Counted from the first letter of the stretch, positions 8,999 to 21,110 are shown. The stretch is 64,000 bases of DNA from Paraburkholderia madseniana (GCF_009690905.1 NZ_VOSW01000055.1:1-64000); one strand, 5' to 3'. Notes: generated by a model not told the origin, from the sequence alone. Made by a program: numbers and translations.

Positions 8999-10069
8999 AT
9001 GAATGCACTCGAACATCAACTCGACTACCCGTTCAAGGACACCTTGCCCGAAGCGGGCCAGACGATGGAAGTCGCGCCCGGCGTGTTCTGGCTGCGCATG
9101 CCGCTGCCGTTCGCACTCGACCACATCAATTTGTGGCTGCTACGCGATGAGATCGACGGTCAAGAAGGCTGGACGGTAGTCGACTGCGGTATTACGTCGG
9201 ACACGATCAAGGAGAACTGGGAGAAAGTGTTCGACTCGGTGCTCGACGGCCTGCCGGTGCTGCGCGTGATCGTCACGCATTGCCATCCGGACCACATTGG
9301 CCTCGCGCACTGGATCTGCAGCGGCGGCGACAAGAAGCGCTGGAATGTGCGTTTGTGGATGACGCTCGGCGAATACATGCAAGCCCGTGTAATGGCGGCG
9401 GGTGACGGTTCGAATGCGGGCGGCGAGGGCGCAGCGCGCCACTTCGCACGTCACGGCTTGAACGACGAGACGTCGCTCGAGAAACTGCGCAATCGCACGA
9501 GCTACTACTCGAGCCTCGTGCCAGCGATTCCTGGGCAGTACCGCCGCCTGCGCGAAGCCGATGGCGTGAAGATCGGTGGCAAAACGTGGCGCGTGGTAAC
9601 GGGCTTCGGCCATTCGCCGGAACACTGCGCGTTGCATTGCGAAGAGACGGGCACGCTGATCTCCGGCGACATGGTGCTGCCACGTATTTCGACCAACGTC
9701 TCGGTGTTCGACATGGAGCCCGAAAGCACGCCGCTCGCGCTGTATCTGGAATCGCTCGGCCGCTACGAGACGATGCCTGAAGACACGCTCGTGCTGCCGT
9801 CGCATGGCAAGCCGTTTCGCGGTGTGCGTACGCGTATCAAGCAACTGCGCGAGCATCATGACGCGCGTCTGGCTGAAGTGCGCGAGGCCTGTGCGGAGAA
9901 GCCGCAGAGCGCTGCGGATATCGTGCCGCTGATGTTCAAGCGCCAACTCGACATCCATCAGATGACGTTCGCGATGGGCGAGGCGTTGGCGCACTTGCAT
10001 CTGCTGTGGCTGGCCGGCGAGTTGAAGCGCACGCAGGATGCGGATGGGGTGATCCGGTTTTCGGCGTGA
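8999..10069 (+). CDS. MBL-fold metallo-hydrolase
   Basis: About 356 residues from the ATG at 8999, which has a GGAGGA ribosome binding site; an upstream in-frame ATG at 8843 would run through the operator. The zinc site HCHPDH (H94, H96, D98, H99), FGHSPEHC, SGDMVL and the late PSHG motif are all present. The C-terminal 70 residues resemble the winged-helix tail found on LACTB2-like proteins. It probably hydrolyses a thioester or related ester, but the substrate is not known. It diverges from a LiuR-like merR gene, linking it to acyl-CoA metabolism, and ends at a strong bidirectional terminator. Confidence 0.85.
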   Translation: MNALEHQLDYPFKDTLPEAGQTMEVAPGVFWLRMPLPFALDHINLWLLRDEIDGQEGWTVVDCGITSDTIKENWEKVFDSVLDGLPVLRVIVTHCHPDHIGLAHWICSGGDKKRWNVRLWMTLGEYMQARVMAAGDGSNAGGEGAARHFARHGLNDETSLEKLRNRTSYYSSLVPAIPGQYRRLREADGVKIGGKTWRVVTGFGHSPEHCALHCEETGTLISGDMVLPRISTNVSVFDMEPESTPLALYLESLGRYETMPEDTLVLPSHGKPFRGVRTRIKQLREHHDARLAEVREACAEKPQSAADIVPLMFKRQLDIHQMTFAMGEALAHLHLLWLAGELKRTQDADGVIRFSA

Positions 10070-10096
10070 TCGCGTCGACAGGTTGATAAGTCGATA

Positions 10097-10134
10097 AAAA
10101 AAGCCCGGTTGCGAAAAGCAACCGGGCTTTTTTT
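10097..10134. terminator. Bidirectional rho-independent terminator
   Basis: A 12-base perfect stem (10101-10112 with 10118-10129, AAGCCCGGTTGC) with loop GAAAA. A-rich sequence lies on the left and nine T on the right, so it can stop both the MBL-fold gene and the convergent binding-protein gene. Confidence 0.93.
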
Positions 10135-10153
10135 TAAGTGGCGAGGCAGAGTC

Positions 10154-11740
10154 TTACTGCACCGCTACCGTCCCAAAGTTCTGCCGTCCGAACGGACTCA
10201 CGTGATAGCCGCTCACGTTCGTACGCGTGATGGCCGCTGCGGTCGGATAACCCAGCGGAATCCACAGTGCCTGATCGTGGATGATCTGCTGCGCCTGTTC
10301 ATACGCTTTCGCGCGTTTGGCCTGATCGGGCGTGGTCTTGCCGTCCGCAATCAGCTTGTCCAGATCCTGATCGCAGAAGCGCGCGAAATTGATCCCCGAC
10401 TTCACCGCATTGCAACTGAAGAGCGGTGACAGATAGTTGTCCGGATCGCCGTTATCGCCGGCCCAGCCCATGAACAGCGTGTCATGCTGGCCTTGTTTGG
10501 CCTGTTTGATCAGCTCGCCCCATTCGATCACCTTCACATCCGCCTTCACGCCGATCTTGGCGAAGTCGGCTTGCAGCAGTTCGGCGCCGGCCTTCGGGTT
10601 CGGGTTCAGCACGCTGCCGTTCGGACGCACCCAGATCGTCGTTTCGAAACCGTTCGGATAGCCCGCGTCCGCGAGTAGTTTCTTCGCCTTCACCGGATCG
10701 TACGGCCACGCTTTCACGCCCTTGTCATAGCTCCACGTGTTCGGCGGATACGGATTGACGGCCGGCGTCGCGGTGTTGTCGAAGATCGCTTTCAGATAGG
10801 TGGTGCGGTCGAACGCCATGTTCAGGGCCGCGCGCACCTTCTGATTGTCGAGCGGCTTCTTCTGCGTGTTCAGGGCGACGAAGGCTGTCATGAAGGCCGG
10901 CGTCTGCACGATGGCGAGCGACTTATCCTCCTTCGCTTCGGCGAGATCCTGCGGCTTCGGCGACAGCGCGATCTGGCATTCGCCGGCCTTCACCTTTTGC
11001 GCGCGCACCGTGGCGTCCGGCGTGATCGCGTAGATCAGACGGTCGATCTTCGGTTTCGCGCCCCAGTACGTCGGGTTCACGTCGTAGCGGATCACGGCGT
11101 CCTTCGTGTAGCTCTTCAATTCGAACGGACCGGTGCCGATCGGTTTCGCATTCAGGTCGACCTGTTTGCCGGCCTTGAGTAGCTGGTCGGCGTATTCAGC
11201 CGAATAGATCGAAGCGAAACCCATCGTCAGGATCGAAACGAAGGTTGCGTCCGGTGCGTTCAGTTCGAACTTGACGGTGTTGTCGTCGACCTTGCTGATC
11301 GACTTGATGAGCTTCGGCAAGCCCATCGATTGCGCGTGCGGGAAACCGCTCGCGCCCGCCACCTTGTGCCATGGATTGCTGTCGTTGAGCATGCGGTCGA
11401 ACGTGAAAACGACGTCGTCGGCATTCAGCGCGCGGGTGGGCTTGAAGTAGTCGGTGGTCTGGAACTGCACGTTCGGGCGCAGATGGAACGTGTAGGTGAG
11501 GCCGTCGGCGCTCACGTCCCACTTGTCGGCCAGCGCGGGCACGACTTTCTTCGCGGCCTCGTCGTACGAGACCAGCGAATTGAAGATCACGTCGGCCGAC
11601 GCATTGGTCGTGACGAGCGAATTGAACTGCACGACATCGAAGCCGTCGGGGCTCGACTCGGTACAGACGGTCAGCGGTTTGGCGAGCACGAGCGCGGGTG
11701 CCGTGAACAGTACGGCGGCTGCGAGCAGTTTGAAGCGCAT
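10154..11740 (-). CDS. Periplasmic dipeptide-type ABC binding protein (DppA/OppA family)
   Basis: About 528 residues from the ATG at 11740, preceded by GGGAG at a good distance; the frame also opens 12 bases earlier. A signal peptide (MRFKLL, then a hydrophobic run, cut near VLA) leads into a complete SBP_bac_5 fold. Family phrases include the DADDVVFTFDRM-like segment and 'KPIGTGPF'. The closest well-known relative is DppA, which binds dipeptides or haem. No permease or ATPase genes are adjacent, so it either shares a transporter encoded elsewhere or is an orphan receptor. It is followed by a strong terminator. Confidence 0.9.
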   Translation of the reverse strand: MRFKLLAAAVLFTAPALVLAKPLTVCTESSPDGFDVVQFNSLVTTNASADVIFNSLVSYDEAAKKVVPALADKWDVSADGLTYTFHLRPNVQFQTTDYFKPTRALNADDVVFTFDRMLNDSNPWHKVAGASGFPHAQSMGLPKLIKSISKVDDNTVKFELNAPDATFVSILTMGFASIYSAEYADQLLKAGKQVDLNAKPIGTGPFELKSYTKDAVIRYDVNPTYWGAKPKIDRLIYAITPDATVRAQKVKAGECQIALSPKPQDLAEAKEDKSLAIVQTPAFMTAFVALNTQKKPLDNQKVRAALNMAFDRTTYLKAIFDNTATPAVNPYPPNTWSYDKGVKAWPYDPVKAKKLLADAGYPNGFETTIWVRPNGSVLNPNPKAGAELLQADFAKIGVKADVKVIEWGELIKQAKQGQHDTLFMGWAGDNGDPDNYLSPLFSCNAVKSGINFARFCDQDLDKLIADGKTTPDQAKRAKAYEQAQQIIHDQALWIPLGYPTAAAITRTNVSGYHVSPFGRQNFGTVAVQ

Positions 11741-11974
11741 AGGATCTCCCATAACAAGCGCAGTCAGGCAGTGCGTCTGGTTGTGTGGTTATGTTCCGTT
11801 GACGGGTGGCGACCGGTCTGGCCGTCGTCTTTATTGTGATACGTTTCCGGCGCTGGCGCATGGTTTGGCTGCTGCGCTACATGCACGTCCTCGCCTTCGC
11901 GAAAGCTTATCGAAGGGTGGTTGCGGCGACAACAATTTAATCCGCATATCCATATGGGTTGAGCGTGTTGTCGC

Positions 11975-12808
11975 TCATGACGCAGCCGCGCGCTGCAACA
12001 GATAGCCAATGCCTTCGATGGCGCGCACGCCGTACCACGACACCATCTCCCCATCGATCAGCTCAATGTGCTTGCCGGCCAGACGCGGGTCACGCTTCAG
12101 CGCGTCGCAATGTGCTTGTGTGAAGCGATAGGGCTCGCTGGAGAGCAGTATGCGATCGACGTCGGCAAGCCACGGCGCGTGGTCAAAGTCGAGCGCGGGA
12201 TAACGCGCTGCGCCTGCCGCGCCGCCTTCCGCGTCAGGCAGCGTCTGCCAGTTCACGAGCCTCAGCATCGCGGCGATATAGGTATCGCGTGCCACCGTCA
12301 TCCATGGCTCGCGCCAGATCAGATACAACACGTTTTGCCTGGGAAACACCTGTGCGGCGGCCTCATGCAGACGTATTTCGAGCGCCTCGTTCAGGCGTTG
12401 CGCTTCTTGCTCGCGGTCGAAGATCGCGCCCAGCAACGCGTACAGCGAGAGATTGTCCTGCGGTGTCTGCGGATGGGTCACGACGATATGCGGCACGAAC
12501 GTGCGCAATTGCTCGACGGTATCGCGCTCGTTTTCGTCGATATTGACGATCAGATGGGTGGGCCGCAATGCACGAATTGCGTCGACATTCACGGCCTTGG
12601 TGCCGCCGACCTTGCGCACCTGCCGCACCTTGTCGCGGGGATGCACGCAAAAACCGGTGCGCCCGACAATCTGCCTGTCGAGCCCCAGAGCGAACAGCAA
12701 TTCGGTGATGCTCGGCACCAGCGAGACGATGCGGGTAGCGGCACCCCGCGTACCGACGCCCCCCATTTCGTGCGCGACGCCGGCTGCATCGACCGCACGA
12801 GGCTGCAT
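11975..12808 (-). CDS. BtuF-like cobalamin-binding/helical-backbone metal receptor protein
   Basis: The 277-residue protein has the class III periplasmic binding fold of BtuF: IVSLVPSITELLFALGL near the start, a long backbone helix, and PTHLIVNIDEN. Unusually, it has no signal peptide or lipobox, so it would stay in the cytoplasm unless the start is wrong. No BtuCD genes are nearby. It is the last gene of the argS-SPOR-dsbA-SDR series, 3 bases after the SDR stop. Its ligand is not shown by the sequence; cobalamin or an iron chelate are family possibilities. Confidence 0.75.
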   Translation of the reverse strand: MQPRAVDAAGVAHEMGGVGTRGAATRIVSLVPSITELLFALGLDRQIVGRTGFCVHPRDKVRQVRKVGGTKAVNVDAIRALRPTHLIVNIDENERDTVEQLRTFVPHIVVTHPQTPQDNLSLYALLGAIFDREQEAQRLNEALEIRLHEAAAQVFPRQNVLYLIWREPWMTVARDTYIAAMLRLVNWQTLPDAEGGAAGAARYPALDFDHAPWLADVDRILLSSEPYRFTQAHCDALKRDPRLAGKHIELIDGEMVSWYGVRAIEGIGYLLQRAAAS

Positions 12809-12811
12809 GAC

Positions 12812-13585
12812 TTACTCGGTGGCGGCGCGCGGTTTGCGCGGCGCGCGTTCGAAGGCGCGGTCGTAGAGCCAGCGCGGCAGCACGTGCAGCAGCATCGCCA
12901 CGATGCGCATCTGCCATGGGAACACGGCAAACGCGGTTTGACGCTCGACCGCCCCGGCGACCTTCACCGCGAAGCGGTCGGCGTCCATCAGGAACGGCAT
13001 GGTGTACGGATTGTGCTCGGTCATCGGCGTGCGGATATACCCGGGGGCGATCGTGACCACGCCGACGCCGAGCGGGCGCATTTCGACGCGCAACGCTTCC
13101 AGATACTTGAGCGCAGCCGACTTCGACGCGCTGTACGCGCCTGACCCCGGCAAGCCCCGCACACTGGCGACGCTGGCGATCCCGACCAGCGTGCCTTTCT
13201 TCGCCGCGACCATCGCGGCGGCGAACGGCTCGAAGGTGGCGACCATGCCGAAATAGTTGATATCCATCACTTCGCGGAACGTGCGCAGATCGCCGTGCCC
13301 GGTGACCGCTCCGCGGCTGATGCCGGCATTGGCGATCACGACGTCAGGCAATCCGTGCTGCGCGATGAACTGCGCGGCCGCTTCGGCGAGCGCCTCGGCG
13401 TCGCGGACGTCGACGGAATAGGTGGAGATGGAATTCTGCGGATGGGACTGCTGGAAGGCGGCGAGCGCGTCGCCGCGGCGGGCAACCAGGCCGAGAATCG
13501 CGCCGCGCCGCGCATATTCGGTGGCAAGCGCGAGGCCGATGCCACTCGAGGCGCCGGTAATGAAAACCTTCAGGGGGGAAATCAT
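12812..13585 (-). CDS. SDR family oxidoreductase
   Basis: A 257-residue classical short-chain dehydrogenase with the cofactor motif GASSGIG (10-16), NAGIS near residue 90, and YSASK (Y151, K155). The C-terminal 60 residues are hydrophobic and basic, ending APRKPRAATE, which suggests loose membrane association as in the YqjQ/DltE-like SDRs. The substrate is unknown. It is tightly packed between dsbA and the BtuF-like gene, with gaps of 15 and 3 bases. Confidence 0.85.
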   Translation of the reverse strand: MISPLKVFITGASSGIGLALATEYARRGAILGLVARRGDALAAFQQSHPQNSISTYSVDVRDAEALAEAAAQFIAQHGLPDVVIANAGISRGAVTGHGDLRTFREVMDINYFGMVATFEPFAAAMVAAKKGTLVGIASVASVRGLPGSGAYSASKSAALKYLEALRVEMRPLGVGVVTIAPGYIRTPMTEHNPYTMPFLMDADRFAVKVAGAVERQTAFAVFPWQMRIVAMLLHVLPRWLYDRAFERAPRKPRAATE

Positions 13586-13600
13586 TCCGGCGCCTCGGCT

Positions 13601-14239
13601 TTACATCTTCTTGGCGCGGATCTGCTGCACCAGGTAGTCGAGTACCTGGGTCGTACCCGGCAGGCTGTTGGTCGCAGCCGGACCGGTTTCATACTTGCCC
13701 TGCACGGCCAGCGTCGGCACGCCGTCGATCTTGTAGTCTTCCATCAACTTCTTGTCTTTTTGCAGCGCGCTTTGCGTCGAGAACGAGTTGTACGCGTCCA
13801 TGTACTTCTTCGGATCGACGCCGTTCTTCGCGAGGAACTTGGCTTGGTCTTCCGGCGTCAGCAGGTAGTTCTTGTTGACGTGGATTTCATTGAAGACCTT
13901 CGGCGTGAGTTGCGTGGCGAGGCCGAGTGCGTCGAGCGCGTGGTACATCTTCGAGTGCGGAATGAAGTCGTCGCGGAAGGCGACCGGCACGCGCTTGAAC
14001 ACCACGTCCGGACCTTGCTTCTTCACCCACGCTTCGAGGAACGGGTTGAATTCGTTGCAGTGCGGGCAGCCGTACCAGAAGAATTCGGTGACTTCGATCT
14101 TGCCGGCCGGCACGTCCGTAGGTTGCGGCGTGGACAGCACGGTGTAGTCCTTGCCGGAAACCGGTGCGGTCGGCGATGCATGCGCCGTGGCGGCAACCAG
14201 GCCCAGCGAGAGGAACAGAATGCTCAGCAGTTTTTTCAT
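13601..14239 (-). CDS. dsbA: Thiol:disulfide interchange protein DsbA
   Basis: About 212 residues from MKKLLS at 14239. A signal peptide ends near AHA (residues 19-21). The thioredoxin fold carries the active site CPHC (C58, C61), a helical insert, and the cis-proline motif GVPTL. It introduces disulfides into exported proteins in the periplasm and is re-oxidised by DsbB. It follows the SPOR-domain gene with a 184-base gap and precedes the SDR by 15 bases. Confidence 0.95.
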   Translation of the reverse strand: MKKLLSILFLSLGLVAATAHASPTAPVSGKDYTVLSTPQPTDVPAGKIEVTEFFWYGCPHCNEFNPFLEAWVKKQGPDVVFKRVPVAFRDDFIPHSKMYHALDALGLATQLTPKVFNEIHVNKNYLLTPEDQAKFLAKNGVDPKKYMDAYNSFSTQSALQKDKKLMEDYKIDGVPTLAVQGKYETGPAATNSLPGTTQVLDYLVQQIRAKKM

Positions 14240-14423
14240 GTTGTGTTGACCCAAGTAGGCGGTAAAGCGGTGGCGCCACGCAAATGCCCGTCACCGTTTT
14301 CAATGTCGGCGTTAGACGCTCTGGTCGTCCGTTGTGTTTGCCGGTTGTGCTTGTGACCCGCACCGCACGCCAATAGTTCGGCGGCGGCGCGTTCCGGCAA
14401 ATCACCGTTTGTTTATTGTTTGC

Positions 14424-15224
14424 TTATTGCTTCGTAAAGCGGATCACGGCTGTATCCACGCCCGCGTCGGACAGACGCTGACGGCTCGAATTCATGTCCT
14501 CGAACTTCGAAAACGGGCCGATACGCACACGGTAGTACGTCACGCCGCCCGCATCGCGCTGCGTGACCTTCGATTCGAAGCCCTGGAAGGCGAGACGCGC
14601 ACGCTGCTGCTCGGCATCGGCCGAGGTCTTGTAGGCGCCCACTTGCAGGAAATAGCCCGTGTTCGCGTCACCCGCTGTCGGCGCCGCGCCCGAACCCGGC
14701 TTGGCGTTGGCAGCCGTGGTGGGCGACGTACCCTTCGGCGCGGAGCCTGCCGCGGTGGCGGCCGGTGCGCTTGCGCCTTGCGGCTTTTTCACCGGTCCGC
14801 TGGCCGTGCCGTTGCCGTTATCCTGCGCGGGCTTTGGTGCGACTGCCGTGCCGTTCGCATTACCGTTCGACGGCGGTACTTCGACGATCTGCGGTTCTTC
14901 CAGCATGCCCGACTGCGTTTGCGCGTTGGTCTGGCCCGGCGCGGTGTTTGGCGGCGCCGGCTGCGCGGCTTGCGGCACCGGCTGACCCGGCGTCTTGCCT
15001 TGCAGCGGACGGTTCGGGTCGTATTGCTGCGCCTGGCTCGCGCCGGTGTCGGGCGCCGCGGGCGGCGCGACCTTCGAGACGAACGGCGTAGGCGCACGGG
15101 TGATATACAGCGCCACCACTACCGCGATCGCGAGACCGACGATCAGGCCCAGCACGATGCCGAGAAAAGTCCCCCCGGTTTGTTTCGATTGCGATTGCTT
15201 TGTTGTGCGGCGTGGTTTTGCCAT
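14424..15224 (-). CDS. SPOR domain-containing membrane protein (FtsN-like)
   Basis: About 266 residues from MAKPRR at 15224; the frame also opens 18 bases earlier. A basic cytoplasmic start, one transmembrane helix (about 19-41), a long Pro/Ala/Gln-rich periplasmic linker and a C-terminal SPOR domain (about 190-266, FLQVGAYKTSADAEQQRARL type) are seen. SPOR domains bind denuded glycan strands at the septum, so a divisome role like FtsN is likely. It lies 79 bases downstream of argS, as in many Burkholderiaceae. Confidence 0.88.
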   Translation of the reverse strand: MAKPRRTTKQSQSKQTGGTFLGIVLGLIVGLAIAVVVALYITRAPTPFVSKVAPPAAPDTGASQAQQYDPNRPLQGKTPGQPVPQAAQPAPPNTAPGQTNAQTQSGMLEEPQIVEVPPSNGNANGTAVAPKPAQDNGNGTASGPVKKPQGASAPAATAAGSAPKGTSPTTAANAKPGSGAAPTAGDANTGYFLQVGAYKTSADAEQQRARLAFQGFESKVTQRDAGGVTYYRVRIGPFSKFEDMNSSRQRLSDAGVDTAVIRFTKQ

Positions 15225-15303
15225 CGTATGAATCACCTGCAAAAAGAATCCTGGAACGGCCGTCGATTATAACGACGGCCGCATGCATGTTGCGCCGGAG
15301 GAC

Positions 15304-17094
15304 TTACATCTTGACGGGAGCGGAGACGCCGATCGTCGCGAGACCGTTGGCCAGCACCTGACGTGTGGCCGCAAGCAGCGCGACGCGTGCGTTGCGCTCG
15401 GCAGCGTCGTCGACCAGCACGCGTTCGGCTCTGTCATTGTAGAACGAGTGGAATTCCCCGGCGAGGTCGCGCAGATAGAACGCGACCGCGTGCGGCGCGA
15501 GTTCGCCGGCGGCGTGCTCCAGCATGTCCGGGAACTCGGCGAGCTTGTTCAGCAGGGCCATGGCGCGTTCGCTGGTGAGCGGCGACACGTCCACCGTGGC
15601 CAGCGTGCTTTCGTCCGTGCTGTAGCGCGCCTTGCATTCCGCGATGACCGAGCAGATCCGCGCATGCGCATACTGCACGTAGTGCACCGGATTTTCGTCG
15701 TTTTGTTTCAAGGCCAGGTCGATGTCGAACACGAATTCCGTATCCGCCTTGCGCGAAATCAGGAAGAAGCGCACGGCGTCGCGGCCGCGGCGAATCGTCT
15801 CTTCGTCGATCAGGTCGACGGCGGCTTCCGAGCCCGGCGTCGCGCCGCCCGACCATTCGATCAGGTCGCGCACGGTCACATAGCTGCCGGCGCGTTTCGA
15901 GATTTTCACCTCTTCGCCGTTGCGCATCACCGTGACCATCTTGTGCAGGATGTAGTCGGGATAGCCCTTCGGAATGCCGATGCCGAGACCTTGCAGGCCG
16001 GCGCGCACGCGCGCGATCGTGCCGTGGTGGTCCGAGCCCTGAATGTTGATGACCTTGGTGAAGCCGCGTTCCCACTTGGCGACGTGGTAGGCGACGTCCG
16101 GCACGAAGTACGTGTAGGTGCCGTCGGTCTTGCGCATCACGCGGTCTTTGTCGTCACCGTCGTCGGTGGTGCGCAGCCACAGCGCGCCTTCCTGTTCGTA
16201 GGTTTTGCCGGCGGCGATCAGCGCCGCGACGGTCTTCTCGACCCGGCCTTCCTTGTACAGCGACGACTCGAGGTAGTACTCGTCGAACTTGACGCCGAAG
16301 GCCTGCAAGTCCATGTCCTGCTCGCGGCGCAGGTAGGCGACCGCGAAGCGGCGGATCGCTTCGAGGTCGTCGACGTCGGCCGCGCCCGTGACGGGTTCGC
16401 CGTCGCTCGCGGCAACCGTGACGCCGTTCAGATAGTCTTTGGCGATGTCGGCGATGTACTCGCCGTTGTACGCCGAGGCCGGCCAGCCTTGGTCGCCTGG
16501 GGCGAGGCCGCGGGCGCGGGCCTGGGTCGACAGGGCGAGCGTCTGGATCTGCACGCCGGCGTCGTTGTAATAGAACTCGCGGTGCACGTCCCAGCCTTGC
16601 GAGGCCAGCACGCTCGAGAGCGCGTCGCCGAGCGCGGCCTGGCGGCCGTGGCCGACGTGCAGCGGGCCGGTCGGGTTGGCCGAGACGAATTCGATCAGCA
16701 CATGCTTGCCGGCTTCGCGCTGCGAACGGCCAAAGGCGTCCTTTTCGGCGAACACGGCGGCGATGACCGCCTGCTTGGCGGCGGCCGCGAGGCGCAGGTT
16801 GATGAAGCCGGGGCCGGCTACTTCGGCGGCTTCCACGAGACCCTTGGCTTGCGGTTGCGCGAGCAGCGCGTCGACGATCTGTTGCGCCAACTGGCGCGGG
16901 TTGGCGCGCAGCGGTTTGGCGAGTTGCATCGCCACATTGCAGGCGACGTCGCCGTGCGCGGCGACCTTGGGACGCTCCAGCGTGATCGTGGGCGACACGA
17001 AGGCGGCTTCGCTCGCGCCTTGGGTTGCGTCAGCAACCTGCTTCACCGTGTCGGCGAGCAGTGTTTCGAGGGTATGTTTATGTGCAGGCAGCAT
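15304..17094 (-). CDS. argS: Arginyl-tRNA synthetase
   Basis: The 596-residue class I synthetase has the N-terminal additional domain, the HIGH motif as HVGHGR after PTGPL, a KMSKS-like KISKRAGSYV motif, and the C-terminal anticodon-binding helical domain. It charges tRNA-Arg in the cytoplasm. The product is full length and intact. It is the first gene of the leftward argS-SPOR-dsbA-SDR-BtuF series, preceded by about 450 bases of non-coding DNA. Confidence 0.97.
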   Translation of the reverse strand: MLPAHKHTLETLLADTVKQVADATQGASEAAFVSPTITLERPKVAAHGDVACNVAMQLAKPLRANPRQLAQQIVDALLAQPQAKGLVEAAEVAGPGFINLRLAAAAKQAVIAAVFAEKDAFGRSQREAGKHVLIEFVSANPTGPLHVGHGRQAALGDALSSVLASQGWDVHREFYYNDAGVQIQTLALSTQARARGLAPGDQGWPASAYNGEYIADIAKDYLNGVTVAASDGEPVTGAADVDDLEAIRRFAVAYLRREQDMDLQAFGVKFDEYYLESSLYKEGRVEKTVAALIAAGKTYEQEGALWLRTTDDGDDKDRVMRKTDGTYTYFVPDVAYHVAKWERGFTKVINIQGSDHHGTIARVRAGLQGLGIGIPKGYPDYILHKMVTVMRNGEEVKISKRAGSYVTVRDLIEWSGGATPGSEAAVDLIDEETIRRGRDAVRFFLISRKADTEFVFDIDLALKQNDENPVHYVQYAHARICSVIAECKARYSTDESTLATVDVSPLTSERAMALLNKLAEFPDMLEHAAGELAPHAVAFYLRDLAGEFHSFYNDRAERVLVDDAAERNARVALLAATRQVLANGLATIGVSAPVKM

Positions 17095-17545
17095 GCTTGT
17101 TGCGAGTCCAGTGAGGCAATCCGGTGATGCGGAAGAAGCGGCGGCCGCGCGCGAGGCGCAGCCGATTCGTCAGAAGCGTGGAAAGCGGCAATGCACCGGC
17201 CGGGACGCGCCGGGCACTTCGGGGCGTCATCAGGCACGTGGCGTGCAACGCGTCTAGCGCGGTGCGCGGCGCGAGACCAGGACGCTTGCTGCAGCGGCCC
17301 GGTGCGGCAGCAGGCGGGGTTGCGGCCAACCGGCCCAGCCACGCCACCTTCACTATGCCGCGCGCGGCGCATTGCGGCGCGCTTTTCCGTCCAGACGGAT
17401 TTTAGCAGGTGCTAATATGTTCAATGAGATGCCCACCAAGGGCCGTGGCCGCCGTGCCTGATCGGCGTGTCAACGTAACGCGCGCCGACGGCCGGCTTAC
17501 AAGCCGTTCGCGCGTCAATCCAACATAACGAAAAAGGGAACAGTC
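17095..17545. other. Non-coding region between argS and the DUF1840 gene
   Basis: About 450 very GC-rich bases containing the divergent promoters of argS and the DUF1840 gene. The open frames here are arginine-rich and look like high-GC noise. No RNA gene, clear promoter hexamers or operator was recognised. Confidence 0.5.
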
Positions 17546-17872
17546 ATGCTGATTACTTTCAAATGTCGCGCCGCGCCGGACGTGATGATGCTAGAAAATC
17601 TCGCTCAATACCTGGTCGGCATCGTCGGCAAGCGCCTGGGTGAGCGTGGTGTCATCACCCACGACGAACTGAGCGTCGCGATCACGAAACTTGAATCGGC
17701 GATCAGCGTCGACAAACAGGAACGTGCCGAGCACGACGGCCATTTTCACGAAGGCGAAGACGGCCACGAGCATCATGAGATCCCGCCGGGACTCGCCCAG
17801 CGCGCGTATCCGTTTCTCGACATGCTGCGCGCCGCGCAGAAGGAAAACGCGGATATCGTCTGGGGTCTCTGA
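17546..17872 (+). CDS. DUF1840 domain-containing protein
   Basis: A 108-residue cytoplasmic protein. It starts MLITFKCRAAPDVMML, continues with two helices, a histidine/acidic loop (HDGHFHEGEDGHEHHE, about residues 64-79) and a C-terminal PFLDMLRAAQ helix, all typical of DUF1840. The family is common in beta-proteobacteria and has no established function; the histidine cluster suggests metal binding but this is inference. A run AAAAAGGGAACAGTC precedes the ATG. It is a single-gene unit followed by a bidirectional terminator. Confidence 0.88.
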   Translation: MLITFKCRAAPDVMMLENLAQYLVGIVGKRLGERGVITHDELSVAITKLESAISVDKQERAEHDGHFHEGEDGHEHHEIPPGLAQRAYPFLDMLRAAQKENADIVWGL

Positions 17873-17937
17873 TCCCGCGGCGGTCCGCCGGTGGAGGCGT
17901 TCGCCGCGTCTCGCGGTGCTGGTCGTGACGTGTCAAT

Positions 17938-17966
17938 GAAAAGAGCCCGCATTCGCGGGCTCTTTG
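17938..17966. terminator. Bidirectional terminator between DUF1840 and the small exported protein
   Basis: Stem GAGCCCGC/GCGGGCTC (17943-17950 with 17955-17962), loop ATTC, with A-rich sequence on the left and TTTGTCTTT on the right. It can end both convergent genes. Confidence 0.85.
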
Positions 17967-18004
17967 TCTTTCACGGGTCTTGACGGCCCGTCTGCCGAAC
18001 CTGC

Positions 18005-18214
18005 TTACTGGCTGGCGGCGTCCGCCGGAGCGGCCATCGGTGCCGACGCACCCTTCTTGGCTTTCTGCTTCTTGGGCTTCTTGACGTGCTTCTCAGTGGG
18101 CGGCGAATACGAACTGACCGCGCTGGAGCCGGCCGGAGCGGCGGGCTGGGCCAGCGCCACCGAGGCGCTTGCGGCGAGCGAAACAGCAGTCAATAACAGC
18201 GTCAGCTTCTTCAT
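18005..18214 (-). CDS. Small exported lysine/alanine/proline-rich protein
   Basis: A 69-residue protein from an ATG at 18214 with a good GGAGAA ribosome binding site. A standard signal peptide (MKKLTLLLTAVSL, cut near ALA-Q) is followed by about 46 residues. These include a strongly basic stretch (HVKKPKKQKAKKG) and a small-residue tail. No domain is recognised. It would act in the periplasm or outside; binding to anionic polymers such as LPS or DNA is conceivable but unproven. It is convergent with DUF1840 across a terminator. Confidence 0.7.
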   Translation of the reverse strand: MKKLTLLLTAVSLAASASVALAQPAAPAGSSAVSSYSPPTEKHVKKPKKQKAKKGASAPMAAPADAASQ

Positions 18215-18371
18215 ACGATTTTCTCCGTTGACGATTGCAATTTGATAAGCCGACGCGTTTTGGCCGCGTCTGGCGGGGTGATGCCGTTTCAGTCTACAAA
18301 GCCGAAAATTGCACTGCCGCAAATATTCAGCCTAGCGCGCCCGATATAGTAGGTTTCCCGCCCCGCATGGC

Positions 18372-21089
<2,718 letters not shown>

Positions 21090-21110
21090 GGCGTAGGTGC
21101 GGTTCGGTTG

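Noticed and set aside
15283..17127. A 614-codon open frame on the plus strand opposite argS
   Set aside because: It runs exactly antisense to a complete, motif-bearing argS and is rich in Arg, Val and Asp, as expected of the mirror frame of a GC-rich gene. No domain or ribosome binding site supports it.
17124..17405. A 93-codon frame between argS and the DUF1840 gene
   Set aside because: It overlaps several equal-sized frames, is Arg/Ala-rich, and lacks a ribosome binding site or family.
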